A DNA stretch of 64,000 nucleotides, from the NCBI GenBank assembly GCA_963970005.1, contig CAXAMN010026484.1:248001-312000 (forward strand), written 5' to 3'. The stretch comes from Durusdinium trenchii (taxonomy: Eukaryota > Sar > Dinophyceae > Suessiales > Symbiodiniaceae). The translations under genes and the position numbers were made by a program. Below the pieces are notes generated by a model that saw only the letters and a list, made by a program, of their open reading frames with translations, ran no database searches and was not told the origin of the DNA. This document shows positions 46,720 to 54,431 of this stretch, one piece after another (the first letter of the stretch is position 1; every line of letters starts with the position of its first letter).

Positions 46720-47571
46720 TCAGGGTGGCGCTCCAGCATCATCCCACCAGGGTCCCGGAGGTCCCGTGCCCGCTTCTGGATGATTGGGTCGTATGTTGGT
46801 GGGTGTCGGCAGGCAGTAGATGGTAGGTGTGCTGTTGGATGGTGATGTGAGTGGTGCGGAGATCGGCCCGATGGCTGTCAGTGTGGCTTGTCCTTGTAGG
46901 GGAATGCGGATGTTGTAAACTTGGGTAGAGTCGCATTGCTGTGGGATAGTGTGTTGTGATGGTGGGGTAGGAAAGAGGTTGACTGGTCGTGGGGGTGAAA
47001 TACAGCTGTTTGCTGAGCGCATACAGGTGTAAGAAGGTTTGGGTGCAAGGGCTGCGTGTGGGAAGTCAGGTGTCGCAGTTTGCTGAGATGCGACCTGCTG
47101 TGAAGGTTCAAGTGTAATGGTGTGGGTCAAAGGTGGTGGTGTGGTGCGAGGTGGTGCCATGGTTTGTGGGGGTGTATATGGAAAGATAAGATCGCTTTGG
47201 TGAATGCTTGTGGTTGGATCATCTGTGAGTTCGGTGTGGTCGTATGTCTTGCTTTTGTTTTTGCCTTGGCCCTTGCCCTTGCCTTTCAGTTGATCGGGCG
47301 GGAAACGGCCGATCGCTTCAATGTGATCTAAAGCAGCTGTGAGGTCGTCAGTTGCGTGATTCACCAAGGCTCTGACTCGTAGTATGCGATCCAGCAATGC
47401 CGGAGGGAGATGCGGGTAAATGTTCTCGTCAAAGTACATTGTCTGTTGCAATGAATGGAGCTGCTCTCTGGTGTGGTAGATGGTGGTGCGGCAGCTGTGT
47501 TGGGACGTGTATACGCCATAAATGTGCGCTGCTGGTGTGTCGTGAGTCCAGCTCCAAAACGCCGCTTCCAT
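46720..47571 (-). CDS. Element ORF 4: small KG-rich protein of unknown function
   Basis: 283 codons from MEAAFWSWTHD. The N-terminal third is structured-looking (YPHLPPALLDRILRVRALVN, followed by DLTAALDHIEAIGRF). A basic KGKGKGQGKNKSK patch follows at about residues 96-108, then a Pro/Thr/Ser-rich tail ending in PGPWWDDAGAPP. It is the only ORF of the element not in the common frame of the others. An AATCTTGTACAG motif lies 216 bases upstream (47787-47798). The basic patch suggests nucleic-acid contact. No family was recognised. Confidence 0.65.
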   Translation of the reverse strand: MEAAFWSWTHDTPAAHIYGVYTSQHSCRTTIYHTREQLHSLQQTMYFDENIYPHLPPALLDRILRVRALVNHATDDLTAALDHIEAIGRFPPDQLKGKGKGQGKNKSKTYDHTELTDDPTTSIHQSDLIFPYTPPQTMAPPRTTPPPLTHTITLEPSQQVASQQTATPDFPHAALAPKPSYTCMRSANSCISPPRPVNLFPTPPSQHTIPQQCDSTQVYNIRIPLQGQATLTAIGPISAPLTSPSNSTPTIYCLPTPTNIRPNHPEAGTGPPGPWWDDAGAPP

Positions 47572-47786
47572 GGTGCCAAGCAGAAGGTCAAGGAGGTGTC
47601 AATGAAATCAGTTGGAATCAAAAGGCTGAGGTAACAAGTGACGGCTAAAAGAGGTCAAAGAAGAAGAATCAACCAAAAACCAGTCCAGTCTAGTAATAGT
47701 CGCAACCAAGTAGTAAACCAATAAAGCATGTGGCTGTTACGGCATCATCGGAGGCCGCTGTAAAATCATGTGTGGAAAAGCCGAAT

Positions 47787-47798
47787 CTGTACAAGATT
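47787..47798 (-). promoter_or_regulatory. Acceptor-like motif AATCTTGTACAG before ORF 4
   Basis: The same core TCTTGTACAG, downstream of a TTTATTTATTTATTTGCAG tract and 216 bases before the ATG of ORF 4. A second AG (TTTTACAG) lies closer to the ORF. Confidence 0.55.
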
Positions 47799-48124
47799 GT
47801 GTCTGCAAATAAATAAATAAATACTTGTTGCATCTATAGAGCAAGCGTGAGATTGTGGTGCTGAAATGCAAAAGCAAATGTGAGTGGTAACTCTGCATTT
47901 TTTGAATTCTGTTCAAGGTTGCTGGGTGAAACGTAATGGGTGAAACTTCCGAGTACTATTGGTCGGAGTCTAGCGATGTGTTGGGATGTATCTTGAAGTA
48001 AAGAATGTTTGTTTGGTGGTGAGAAATGGTGCTTCCTGCTGTAAAGTGTGAATTGATGTTGGTTGTAGGGACATAATCCACTATAGATATAAATAGGACT
48101 GAATTGTGATGTCGCTGGTAGCTC

Positions 48125-49450
48125 TCATGGCGCCGGATCTTGGTCAACTTGGCGAGGAAGAAGTTGCTGTGGAGGTGGATATGATGGTGGTTTCGGTCGT
48201 AAGGGTGTTGCCTGGGGTGGTGGTGGTTGTGATGGTTTTGTGGAAGGTGATGTTTTTGGAAGAATTCGTAGTGGCGCTGGAATCGGTGGTGTTTTCGGTG
48301 GTGGTGGTGGTAGTTGGGATGGTGTTGGATGTAGTGGAAAAGGAGCAGGTGTTGCTGCTGTGACGTTTGATGTGGTTTTGTCTGAAGGTGAATGCTGTAG
48401 AGCGAAGACGCTGTCGCTGGTGTCTTCTGTAGGTGTAAGAGGAGGTGGTTCTGTGCGGGGCGAATCTGGTCGTGGTGTCGGAGAAGCACGTGAAGAGTGT
48501 CGAGAAGTGTGGTGTTCGGTCTGGTGGCTGGGTGAGTGAGTTCGAGTCGGTGCTGGTGAGAGTTGACGTCTTGTCCTGCAGGAGGAACGATGGCGGGCGG
48601 ATCTTGTGGATCTCTCGCGACGGTTTCTCCGTGACCGGGTGGTACGCGAGCGTCTTGTCCGGGAGCGTCTGGAGCGAGAAGTAGAATGTTGTGATCGCTT
48701 GGGTTGTTTGCGATGTTTGGTATGCTTGGTGAGATGCTGGGGTTGTTGTGGGGAACGTGTGCTGTGGGTGCGAGGGCTGTTATGTTTGGCAATGCGAGGT
48801 GGTGATGTGCGGTCTGAATGATGTCTCGGGGCCGCAACTTGTCGCTTTTGTCTTGTATGTCTTGAGTGTGATCTGGAGCGTTGAGGTGGTTTATGGGTGT
48901 GTTTGGCACTGTGTGAGTGTGATGCTGCTGAGGAAGTGTGCTGCTGCCGTACTGGAAGTGGCTGTTCCGATAGTTTGTGATGTTGTGGTTGATGAGGTCG
49001 TTCATGTAATCGTATCGGGGGTCGCTTGGTAGTAAGTGAGGGTGGGGCTGTCTTGGGTTGCCTGGGGGATGGAGGTGTGTTTGATCGTTCGAAAGTGGAA
49101 GTAGAAGTCGTGTGGGTCTTGTCCAAAGTGGTGGCCAAGCGTAAAACTTGGTGTTGAAGAGTGGTTGGTATGTGTTGTAATCTGAGACATTGGTGGTAAA
49201 AAGTCTGTTGGTGCTCCACGGTTGCTTTGAGCGAGGGCAACAATGTTTGGAGCTGTTGGATTCTTCCTGGTAGACGTGGGTCTGGGGTGCTAGTGTCGGA
49301 TTCTGCTGAGTGTAGCTGTCGAATAGTGTCATGTAGTCGATTAAGTTGAAGGACCATCAGCCGATTGATCTGAATGTTTGTATCTCGCAGTTGTGAAATG
49401 ATCTGGGCATCCAAGGCCACGAGGTCTGTCCCAACAGGATCTGAATCCAT
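48125..49450 (-). CDS. Element ORF 3: Arg/Ser-rich (SR-like) protein
   Basis: 441 codons from the ATG at 49450 (MDSDPVGTDL), 25 bases after ATTCTTGTACAG at 49476-49487. The frame is open to 49483, but those codons cross the motif. The N-terminus (about 100 residues) is Leu/Gln/Ile-rich and likely a coiled coil (AQIISQLRDTNIQINRLMVL). The middle is dominated by Arg/Ser/His (RSRRSRTRRSRTTRSRRNRR), and the C-terminus by Pro. SR-type regions bind RNA and proteins, so a nucleocapsid-like or splicing-related role is plausible but unproven. An overlapping longer frame at 47956-49332 lacks a structured N-terminus and is judged a composition artefact. Confidence 0.65.
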   Translation of the reverse strand: MDSDPVGTDLVALDAQIISQLRDTNIQINRLMVLQLNRLHDTIRQLHSAESDTSTPDPRLPGRIQQLQTLLPSLKATVEHQQTFYHQCLRLQHIPTTLQHQVLRLATTLDKTHTTSTSTFERSNTPPSPRQPKTAPPSLTTKRPPIRLHERPHQPQHHKLSEQPLPVRQQHTSSAASHSHSAKHTHKPPQRSRSHSRHTRQKRQVAAPRHHSDRTSPPRIAKHNSPRTHSTRSPQQPQHLTKHTKHRKQPKRSQHSTSRSRRSRTRRSRTTRSRRNRRERSTRSARHRSSCRTRRQLSPAPTRTHSPSHQTEHHTSRHSSRASPTPRPDSPRTEPPPLTPTEDTSDSVFALQHSPSDKTTSNVTAATPAPFPLHPTPSQLPPPPPKTPPIPAPLRILPKTSPSTKPSQPPPPQATPLRPKPPSYPPPQQLLPRQVDQDPAP

Positions 49451-49475
49451 CGCGATGTCGTCGTCGAGAGAAAAA

Positions 49476-49487
49476 CTGTACAAGAAT
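49476..49487 (-). promoter_or_regulatory. Acceptor-like motif ATTCTTGTACAG before ORF 3
   Basis: 25 bases before the ATG of ORF 3. Upstream is a long pyrimidine-rich region (TTTTTCTCTTCCTTGTTTTT). Confidence 0.6.
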
Positions 49488-49996
49488 GGAAGGCTGAGCT
49501 AAGTTGAACTAGCCAAGCTGCAAGTACTTCAAAATGCATCAAAAAGGAGACATAAAAGCGGTCAAAATCACCCAAAAAGAAAAACAAGGAAGAGAAAAAT
49601 TCATCCTGTTCAACAATAGGGAGACCATTCAATAGTGATTCGCATGGATGCAATGAAACGATGAATTAGACGGAATCAACTGGTCTGTACACAGTATTGG
49701 CGATGCTTCAGTGGTCGAGTTTGTCGTGTGTGGCAAGTGTTCAAGCAAAAGATGCAATGCTGGCGACCAATCTTGTTGTTTGCTGCGCGTGTGGAAGAAA
49801 GCTGTAATGGTGTGTTGTGGGTTGGAGTCTATTGCTCGCAACTGCTAGAACGACAGAAAGCAATAAGCCAATATGTAAATATGTACGAATTGACAATAAA
49901 ATACCGTACAAAGGCATCAATAGTTCGGGATGTTCTTCGGCACCAAGAAGTCGTGGAAAGCAGTGTCTGGACGATCATAGACTGCTGTTGAGTATT

Positions 49997-51019
49997 CTAT
50001 GTCTCTTTGTCAGTCAGATCCGGAGGTTCTGTAGTCATCGTACTGGCATCTTTTGTGGCTGGAGGAGTTGCCTCTGCTTGTTGAGATGCCTTGTGTGGTG
50101 ATGATGCTTCTGCTTCTGGACTGTCTGGCTGTTGAGGTGTATAAAGAATTCGCAAGACTTGCCATCGACCTTTGCAGTCAAAAGGTGTTTTGTTGAGTGC
50201 TTTTGCTATGTATTTCCAACTGGGGCGAGATCGTTTGTTGAGTTTGAAGGCCGCAAGTTTCTCATCTTCACTGGGTTCCCATCCTCCATTGTCAGGATAG
50301 TGTGGTGAATCCGTGAGGAGGTGTGCTGGCTTGGATGGTGGTACTGGTGATGCAGGTGGCAAAGGTGGCGGATTCGGTGGAACTGGTGATGTTTGTGGAG
50401 GTGAATTGGGCGAACTGGTGAGAGAAATCGTTGTGATTGGTGGTGTATGCTGTTTTGGGAGGTCTGTATTGTTCTTGTGTTGGTGAGTCGCTTTGGACTT
50501 GTGGCGGTGTGGTGAAAACTGATGTGGGGAAGTGGGCGTATGTGAAGGAGTAGGTTCTGGTTTGCACTCCATGAATGGTTTGCCTTCAGCGGGAGGCGGA
50601 CTGCGGCTGCGTGAGAAAGACGGCTGTGGTTGCAATGGAGGAGGAGTGTGTCTGGCTGTGGGTGATGTGCTTGTTGTGGTAGTTGCGGTGTAAATGGTGG
50701 AAGGTTTTGAAAAGTAGTAGCAATGGAGGTGGCTGCTTGAAGGTGTGCTAAGAGAAGCCGATGGGCAAATGCCGTGTCCAAAGGGGAAGTCATCGTCGTG
50801 GTAGTCGTCGAGAGGCAAATATAGCTCGGCTGGTCGTCTGGGATCGAGCTCAATATTCAAGATAATACAAAATGGCTGCGGGGCAGGTTGCAAATCACAG
50901 GAAATCTTGCGACTCTGTTCGAAGTGCTTGTGACTCTCTTCAAGAAGGCTGATAACAACCCGGAAAGTTGACATGCTGCAAGTCTGGAAAGCTGGAAAAA
51001 TCACCGTAAAAAAGATCAT
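49997..51019 (-). CDS. Element ORF 2: Myb/SANT-domain protein
   Basis: 340 codons from the ATG at 51019 (MIFFTVIF). A second Met at 50974 (MSTFRVVISL) is also after the ATTCTTGTACAG motif at 51035-51046 and may be the true start. The N-terminus is globular, then a long Ser/Thr/Pro/His linker. Near the C-terminus is a single Myb/SANT-like repeat: GGWEPSEDEKLAAFKLNKRS, then SWKYIAKALNKTPFDCKGRW. Its three Trp are spaced 21 and 18 residues apart, as in Myb repeats. Such domains bind DNA or histone tails, so the protein may guide integration or bind the terminal repeats (inference). The tail is acidic and Thr-rich. Confidence 0.75.
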   Translation of the reverse strand: MIFFTVIFPAFQTCSMSTFRVVISLLEESHKHFEQSRKISCDLQPAPQPFCIILNIELDPRRPAELYLPLDDYHDDDFPFGHGICPSASLSTPSSSHLHCYYFSKPSTIYTATTTTSTSPTARHTPPPLQPQPSFSRSRSPPPAEGKPFMECKPEPTPSHTPTSPHQFSPHRHKSKATHQHKNNTDLPKQHTPPITTISLTSSPNSPPQTSPVPPNPPPLPPASPVPPSKPAHLLTDSPHYPDNGGWEPSEDEKLAAFKLNKRSRPSWKYIAKALNKTPFDCKGRWQVLRILYTPQQPDSPEAEASSPHKASQQAEATPPATKDASTMTTEPPDLTDKET

Positions 51020-51034
51020 GTTGTCGGCATCAAT

Positions 51035-51046
51035 CTGTACAAGAAT
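51035..51046 (-). promoter_or_regulatory. Acceptor-like motif ATTCTTGTACAG before ORF 2
   Basis: 15 bases before the first ATG of ORF 2, preceded by the pyrimidine tract CTTCCTTTTCTTCC. Confidence 0.6.
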
Positions 51047-51196
51047 GATATATCGGAAGAAAAGGAAGTTGACAACGATGTGTGAGAAAATCAGAGTCAA
51101 TATCAATATCAAGCGAGCCGGCTGAGATTGTTTGAGGCTAGGTCGTCATCCAAGATACTGGGTGAAAAATGAACCTCGTGAGCTGGATAGATTGAA

Positions 51197-53071
51197 TTAA
51201 ATGAAACTGAGCGGTGGCTTTGCATCGCTTTTCCAAGCTATCCCTTCGATTCTGGAATGTTTGGGATGGGCCACCCAGCATTTGCCTGGGGTGTATTTTA
51301 CAATCCCCTCTCCTCTGAGCAGCAAGTCATTCGCTGCGGATTCGCCACCATGGGTGACTTTCTGGCCGTGTCCATAGGCTTTGATCGTCAAAATGAGACC
51401 GCTGCGGTTCTTGGCCATGTTGGAAGCATTGAAGAGAACGCGTGCAGCTTCAGCAGCATCATGGGGCTCGTAGTTCGACAATTCGAACGCCTGACAAAAA
51501 TATCCCACATTGTGAGCATCATGTAGAATAGATCGCACGATTTCTCCTGCTTCAAGTATTGAAATGATGTTGCCCTCCTCGCTCACGTGTGCCGCAAAAA
51601 TGTGTTTGATAGGTGGTATGTTCAGCGCCTCTCTCCGTGTAGGAGGAAGAATCGGGGCGTCGCCCCTGCTCGCTAATGTGGGGATTGTGAGTAGTAGGAA
51701 GGAAAAGTGTTCTTCTTTGCTGGTGTCTTCGCACCATTTTTTGTGGGTGAGAAGTTGTAGGTCGGTAAAGTGGGTGCTGTTGAGATGAGCTGCACTGAGC
51801 ACTTTGGCTACGTAGGAAAGCATGGGTTCATTGTTGACATCAAGTGCTTGTGCGTAGCGGTTGAGCCATTGGAAGACCTCCAAGTGTGCCGGATCTGTGG
51901 GTGGTTGGAATGTGGGAGGAGGTAAGTTGTGAGGTCGACGTTGGACTGGAATTTCAGGTATTGGTGCTGGTGGTGGTGGTGGAGGTGTCTGTTGTGTGGA
52001 GTGTTTGGGAGTGAAATGTGGGTTGGGCTTGAGTGTAATGCTGGAAGCACGGCGAGGTGGCTCTGGAGTGTGTTTCTCAGTAGCAGCTGGAGTGATGTTT
52101 TGGATGGAAGTGTGAGCTTTGTCTTGGGTGATTGCTGGTGATTGTGATGTTGGTCTGTCTGCAGGTTTGGATTGAGCTTGAGAACTAGCCACGGATTGTG
52201 TGGCGGAGCTTCGACGTCTTGGTAGTGGAGAGCGTGTGGTACGTAGTGACCGAGTGCGGCTCCTGGATCTGGATGTAGCTTGTGATGGTGCAATGGAAGG
52301 TACGGCTGGAAAGGCTGAGTAGCGGTGGTGTTCAGGTGTGCGTGGTGGTGAGCGATCTGGGTCGCGCCAAATGCCTCTTGTAGTGCTGAGTGTGGGTGCA
52401 ATGGATGGTGTTGGCTTGGAAGTGCGTGGTATGTGGTGTGGTGGCTGTGGGGGTGTGTTGATGGTTGCTGAAGCAGGTTGAGAAGTCGCTGGTGAGGTGG
52501 TTGAGGTGTAAGGTGGTGGTGGTGGAGTTGGTGTGGTCAACTGCTGTGAAGTGATTGTTGTTGGATCAGGTGGTGGTGCTTGTAGTACATCAGGTGCTTG
52601 TAGTGGTGGTGGTTGAAAAGATGTTGTGGCAGGGGTTTGATGTGTCGTGTGTGGTGATGGATGTAGTTGATGTGGTAGATGTGGTAGATGTGGTTGATGT
52701 AGTTGATGAGGAGGTGGTTGAGATTGAGATTGAGACTGAAGTGGCAATGTAAGATGTGTGTGAGCTGGGGATCGTGGCGATTGAGTTGTGAGATGTGGAT
52801 GTTGTTGCGCAAGTTGGGTAGTATCGAAGGGAGCTGTAGGTTGCACTGGAAAATGTGCCTGAAATTGATGTGATTGAATGTATTGAGCATGAGGTGGAGG
52901 TGGAAGGGGCATTGGGTAGTGGTGTGAGGTTGGGTGTTGCTGTGGAGTCGGTGGCAGTGTTGAAAAAGGTTGTGGTGAAGCCTGTGGTGGATATTGAATC
53001 CAATGAGGTTGTGTAGGTTGTGGTTGTGGATGGATGTGTGGCGGCAAAGAATAGGGCCAGGGATACGTCAT
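51197..53071 (-). CDS. Element ORF 1: proline-rich protein with globular C-terminus
   Basis: 624 codons from the ATG at 53071 (MTYPWPYSLPP); the frame also offers a Met at 53119. The first roughly 390 residues are Pro/Gln/His/Thr-rich and disordered, with a short SRSRSRTRS patch. From about residue 380 a well-formed domain begins (HLEVFQWLNRYAQALDVNNE), continues through KHIFAAHVSEEGNIISILEA and GYFCQAFELSNYEPHDAAEA, and ends KHSRIEGIAWKSDAKPP. I do not recognise this domain. No TTGTACAG motif precedes it, which fits it being the first cistron after the 5' repeat. It could be a Gag analogue. Confidence 0.72.
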   Translation of the reverse strand: MTYPWPYSLPPHIHPQPQPTQPHWIQYPPQASPQPFSTLPPTPQQHPTSHHYPMPLPPPPHAQYIQSHQFQAHFPVQPTAPFDTTQLAQQHPHLTTQSPRSPAHTHLTLPLQSQSQSQPPPHQLHQPHLPHLPHQLHPSPHTTHQTPATTSFQPPPLQAPDVLQAPPPDPTTITSQQLTTPTPPPPPYTSTTSPATSQPASATINTPPQPPHHIPRTSKPTPSIAPTLSTTRGIWRDPDRSPPRTPEHHRYSAFPAVPSIAPSQATSRSRSRTRSLRTTRSPLPRRRSSATQSVASSQAQSKPADRPTSQSPAITQDKAHTSIQNITPAATEKHTPEPPRRASSITLKPNPHFTPKHSTQQTPPPPPPAPIPEIPVQRRPHNLPPPTFQPPTDPAHLEVFQWLNRYAQALDVNNEPMLSYVAKVLSAAHLNSTHFTDLQLLTHKKWCEDTSKEEHFSFLLLTIPTLASRGDAPILPPTRREALNIPPIKHIFAAHVSEEGNIISILEAGEIVRSILHDAHNVGYFCQAFELSNYEPHDAAEAARVLFNASNMAKNRSGLILTIKAYGHGQKVTHGGESAANDLLLRGEGIVKYTPGKCWVAHPKHSRIEGIAWKSDAKPPLSFI

Positions 53072-53512
53072 GGCTGCTCGGCAGGTCAAAGGCAGTGAAA
53101 ATATGTAGGTAAGTATCAAAAATAAAATAAATACATAAATACAGGTCCGTGGAGTCGTGAAGTGTATTGAATAATCGCAATTAAAATTCTGGAAAATGGA
53201 GTTAAAACTTGGAGAGTTAAAAAGATTTGAAAGGTTAAAAAGATTGGAAAGGTATGAATGGATTTCCCGGGTGAAACTCTTTCAGTTAACTCTGCAGTGG
53301 GATTCAGGAAAGATTTCAGTGAACTCTGCAGTAATCTTCACGTGTGCTGGGTGAAACGATCCAAGCTGATTTCGAGCAGGTCAAATTCAGTCGAAGGGAC
53401 TTCAGAGAAAATTCAGGAAACTTACTCCTTCGGTGAGGAGTGAACAGGTTCTTGCGGTAACGGCGCCCCGTAGGGATCACACAGCTCACCACAGTGGGAA
53501 GAAGCTGCGAAG
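53072..53512 (-). other. Element 5' leader region
   Basis: About 440 bases between the 5' repeat and ORF 1. It contains GGTTAAAAAGATT repeats (53213-53252) and an AACTCTGCA...GCTGGGTGAAACG module (53322-53358) that recurs between ORFs 3 and 4 at 47889-47933. Confidence 0.6.
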
Positions 53513-53830
53513 ACACACTTGAGAAGGTTGCTCCGTGGAGCGTGATTTCAGGTAGCTTCGCGGTGTGCATTAGCCCTTTAAATCTAGTTACTGCAGGAAA
53601 CAACGTATGAGACGGCGTTGCTCTGACTTAGACATCTCAAAGAATTGAAAAATTGCAGGTACGTGAGAGTGATCAGCTCTCATATCCCGTGCATCAGGTA
53701 GCTTCATTGGACATGGTCCCTGAACGCACGCCATGTCCCCCTGCTTCTGTACAGAAACGCTGGTAGGAAAGATTAGAAAAACTAGGGTAGTGTCCTTGGA
53801 AACAGGAGTGGACACACACACACACACACT
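53513..53830 (-). repeat. 5' terminal direct repeat (pseudo-LTR)
   Basis: A 318-bp copy of 42055-42365 with a longer CA run at its outer edge (53812-53829). The palindrome recurs at 53745-53756. It differs by GCATCAGG for GCGTCAGG and by one fewer C in the C run. On the transcribed strand it would supply the 5' end and possibly the promoter. Confidence 0.93.
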
Positions 53831-54431
53831 CCGTGCCCTCCGCCCATACCGATGTCGCAGATAAATAGGATGTTATCCCGAATTTCAATCCTGCACATGT
53901 CAGAACATATGCTAGAAATATCTAGAAATTCATTTGTCACAATACAAGAAAGTACAAATGCTGGATGAAGCACCAGTGCTTATATATACCGGACTCAACT
54001 GTCAGTCAGAGTTTCGGGTCATTTGTCAGGATAGTTTGTTAGTGCATGTGTTCTTCTTTGAAATTAGCTCTGAGGGTACATACCAAGGTCTTTTCAGAGT
54101 ACATAGCGTTGTTATGTTTAGATGTTTGACATATCATCCACACATTTGTACATGAGCAATTCCATTTAGTTTTCTGCGACATTTGTCAGGTTGTCTTGAG
54201 TAGTTCTTTTGTCACAGTGAGGATCCCTCGAAGTAAAATACTCCTTTTTGTTGTGTTTCTCACTTGAGGGCGAACCACCAAATTCTGATGAGGCCGCAAA
54301 GCACAAGTTCAGGAGCAGGTTTTGCATCAAACCTGTTTGCAACGGGATTGTGAGGGTTGGTGTGAGGGCGGAAACAATGATATGCTTTGCTGTGCTACAA
54401 TGGTACTGCATGTGTGCGGATGCCCCCCAAG
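53831..54431. other. Spacer between retroelement and TRDMT1 exons
   Basis: No gene recognised. It should hold the N-terminal exon(s) of TRDMT1 or intron sequence, since the first recognised exon begins in mid-codon. Confidence 0.4.

Larger units (their letters stand above)
42055..53830 (-). mobile_element. Multi-ORF Penelope-like retroelement with N-terminal GIY-YIG (proposed new type)
   Basis: An 11.8 kb unit on the minus strand bounded by direct repeats at 42055-42365 and 53513-53830. The repeats differ by one substitution, one C indel and CA-repeat length, implying recent insertion. Six ORFs read in one direction, in 5'-3' order: proline-rich/globular (51197-53071), Myb/SANT (49997-51019), Arg/Ser-rich (48125-49450), KG-rich (46720-47571), coiled-coil (45248-46411) and GIY-YIG/RT (42383-45004). 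The domain order GIY-YIG, CxC, RT, together with the pseudo-LTR-like repeats and the CA-microsatellite target, matches the N-terminal-endonuclease Penelope-like elements (Naiad/Chlamys). Those are usually described with one main ORF, so the extra five are the novelty. The coding strand is extremely A+C rich. A different retroelement class with an acquired nuclease is the main alternative. Confidence 0.85.

Noticed and set aside
47956-49332. 458-codon minus-strand ORF overlapping the Arg/Ser-rich ORF
   Set aside because: It has no structured segment, starts inside the other ORF, and has no acceptor motif before it. It is explained by the A+C-rich, stop-poor strand.
52590-53180. 196-codon Ser/Thr-rich minus-strand ORF, and similar shadows at 50206-50853 and 51808-52401
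   Set aside because: Low-complexity shadows of ORFs 1 and 2 in other frames.
42055-53830. Classical LTR retrotransposon (Gypsy/Copia)
   Set aside because: No protease, RNase H or integrase motifs were seen. The RT motifs and GIY-YIG/CxC arrangement fit Penelope-like elements instead.
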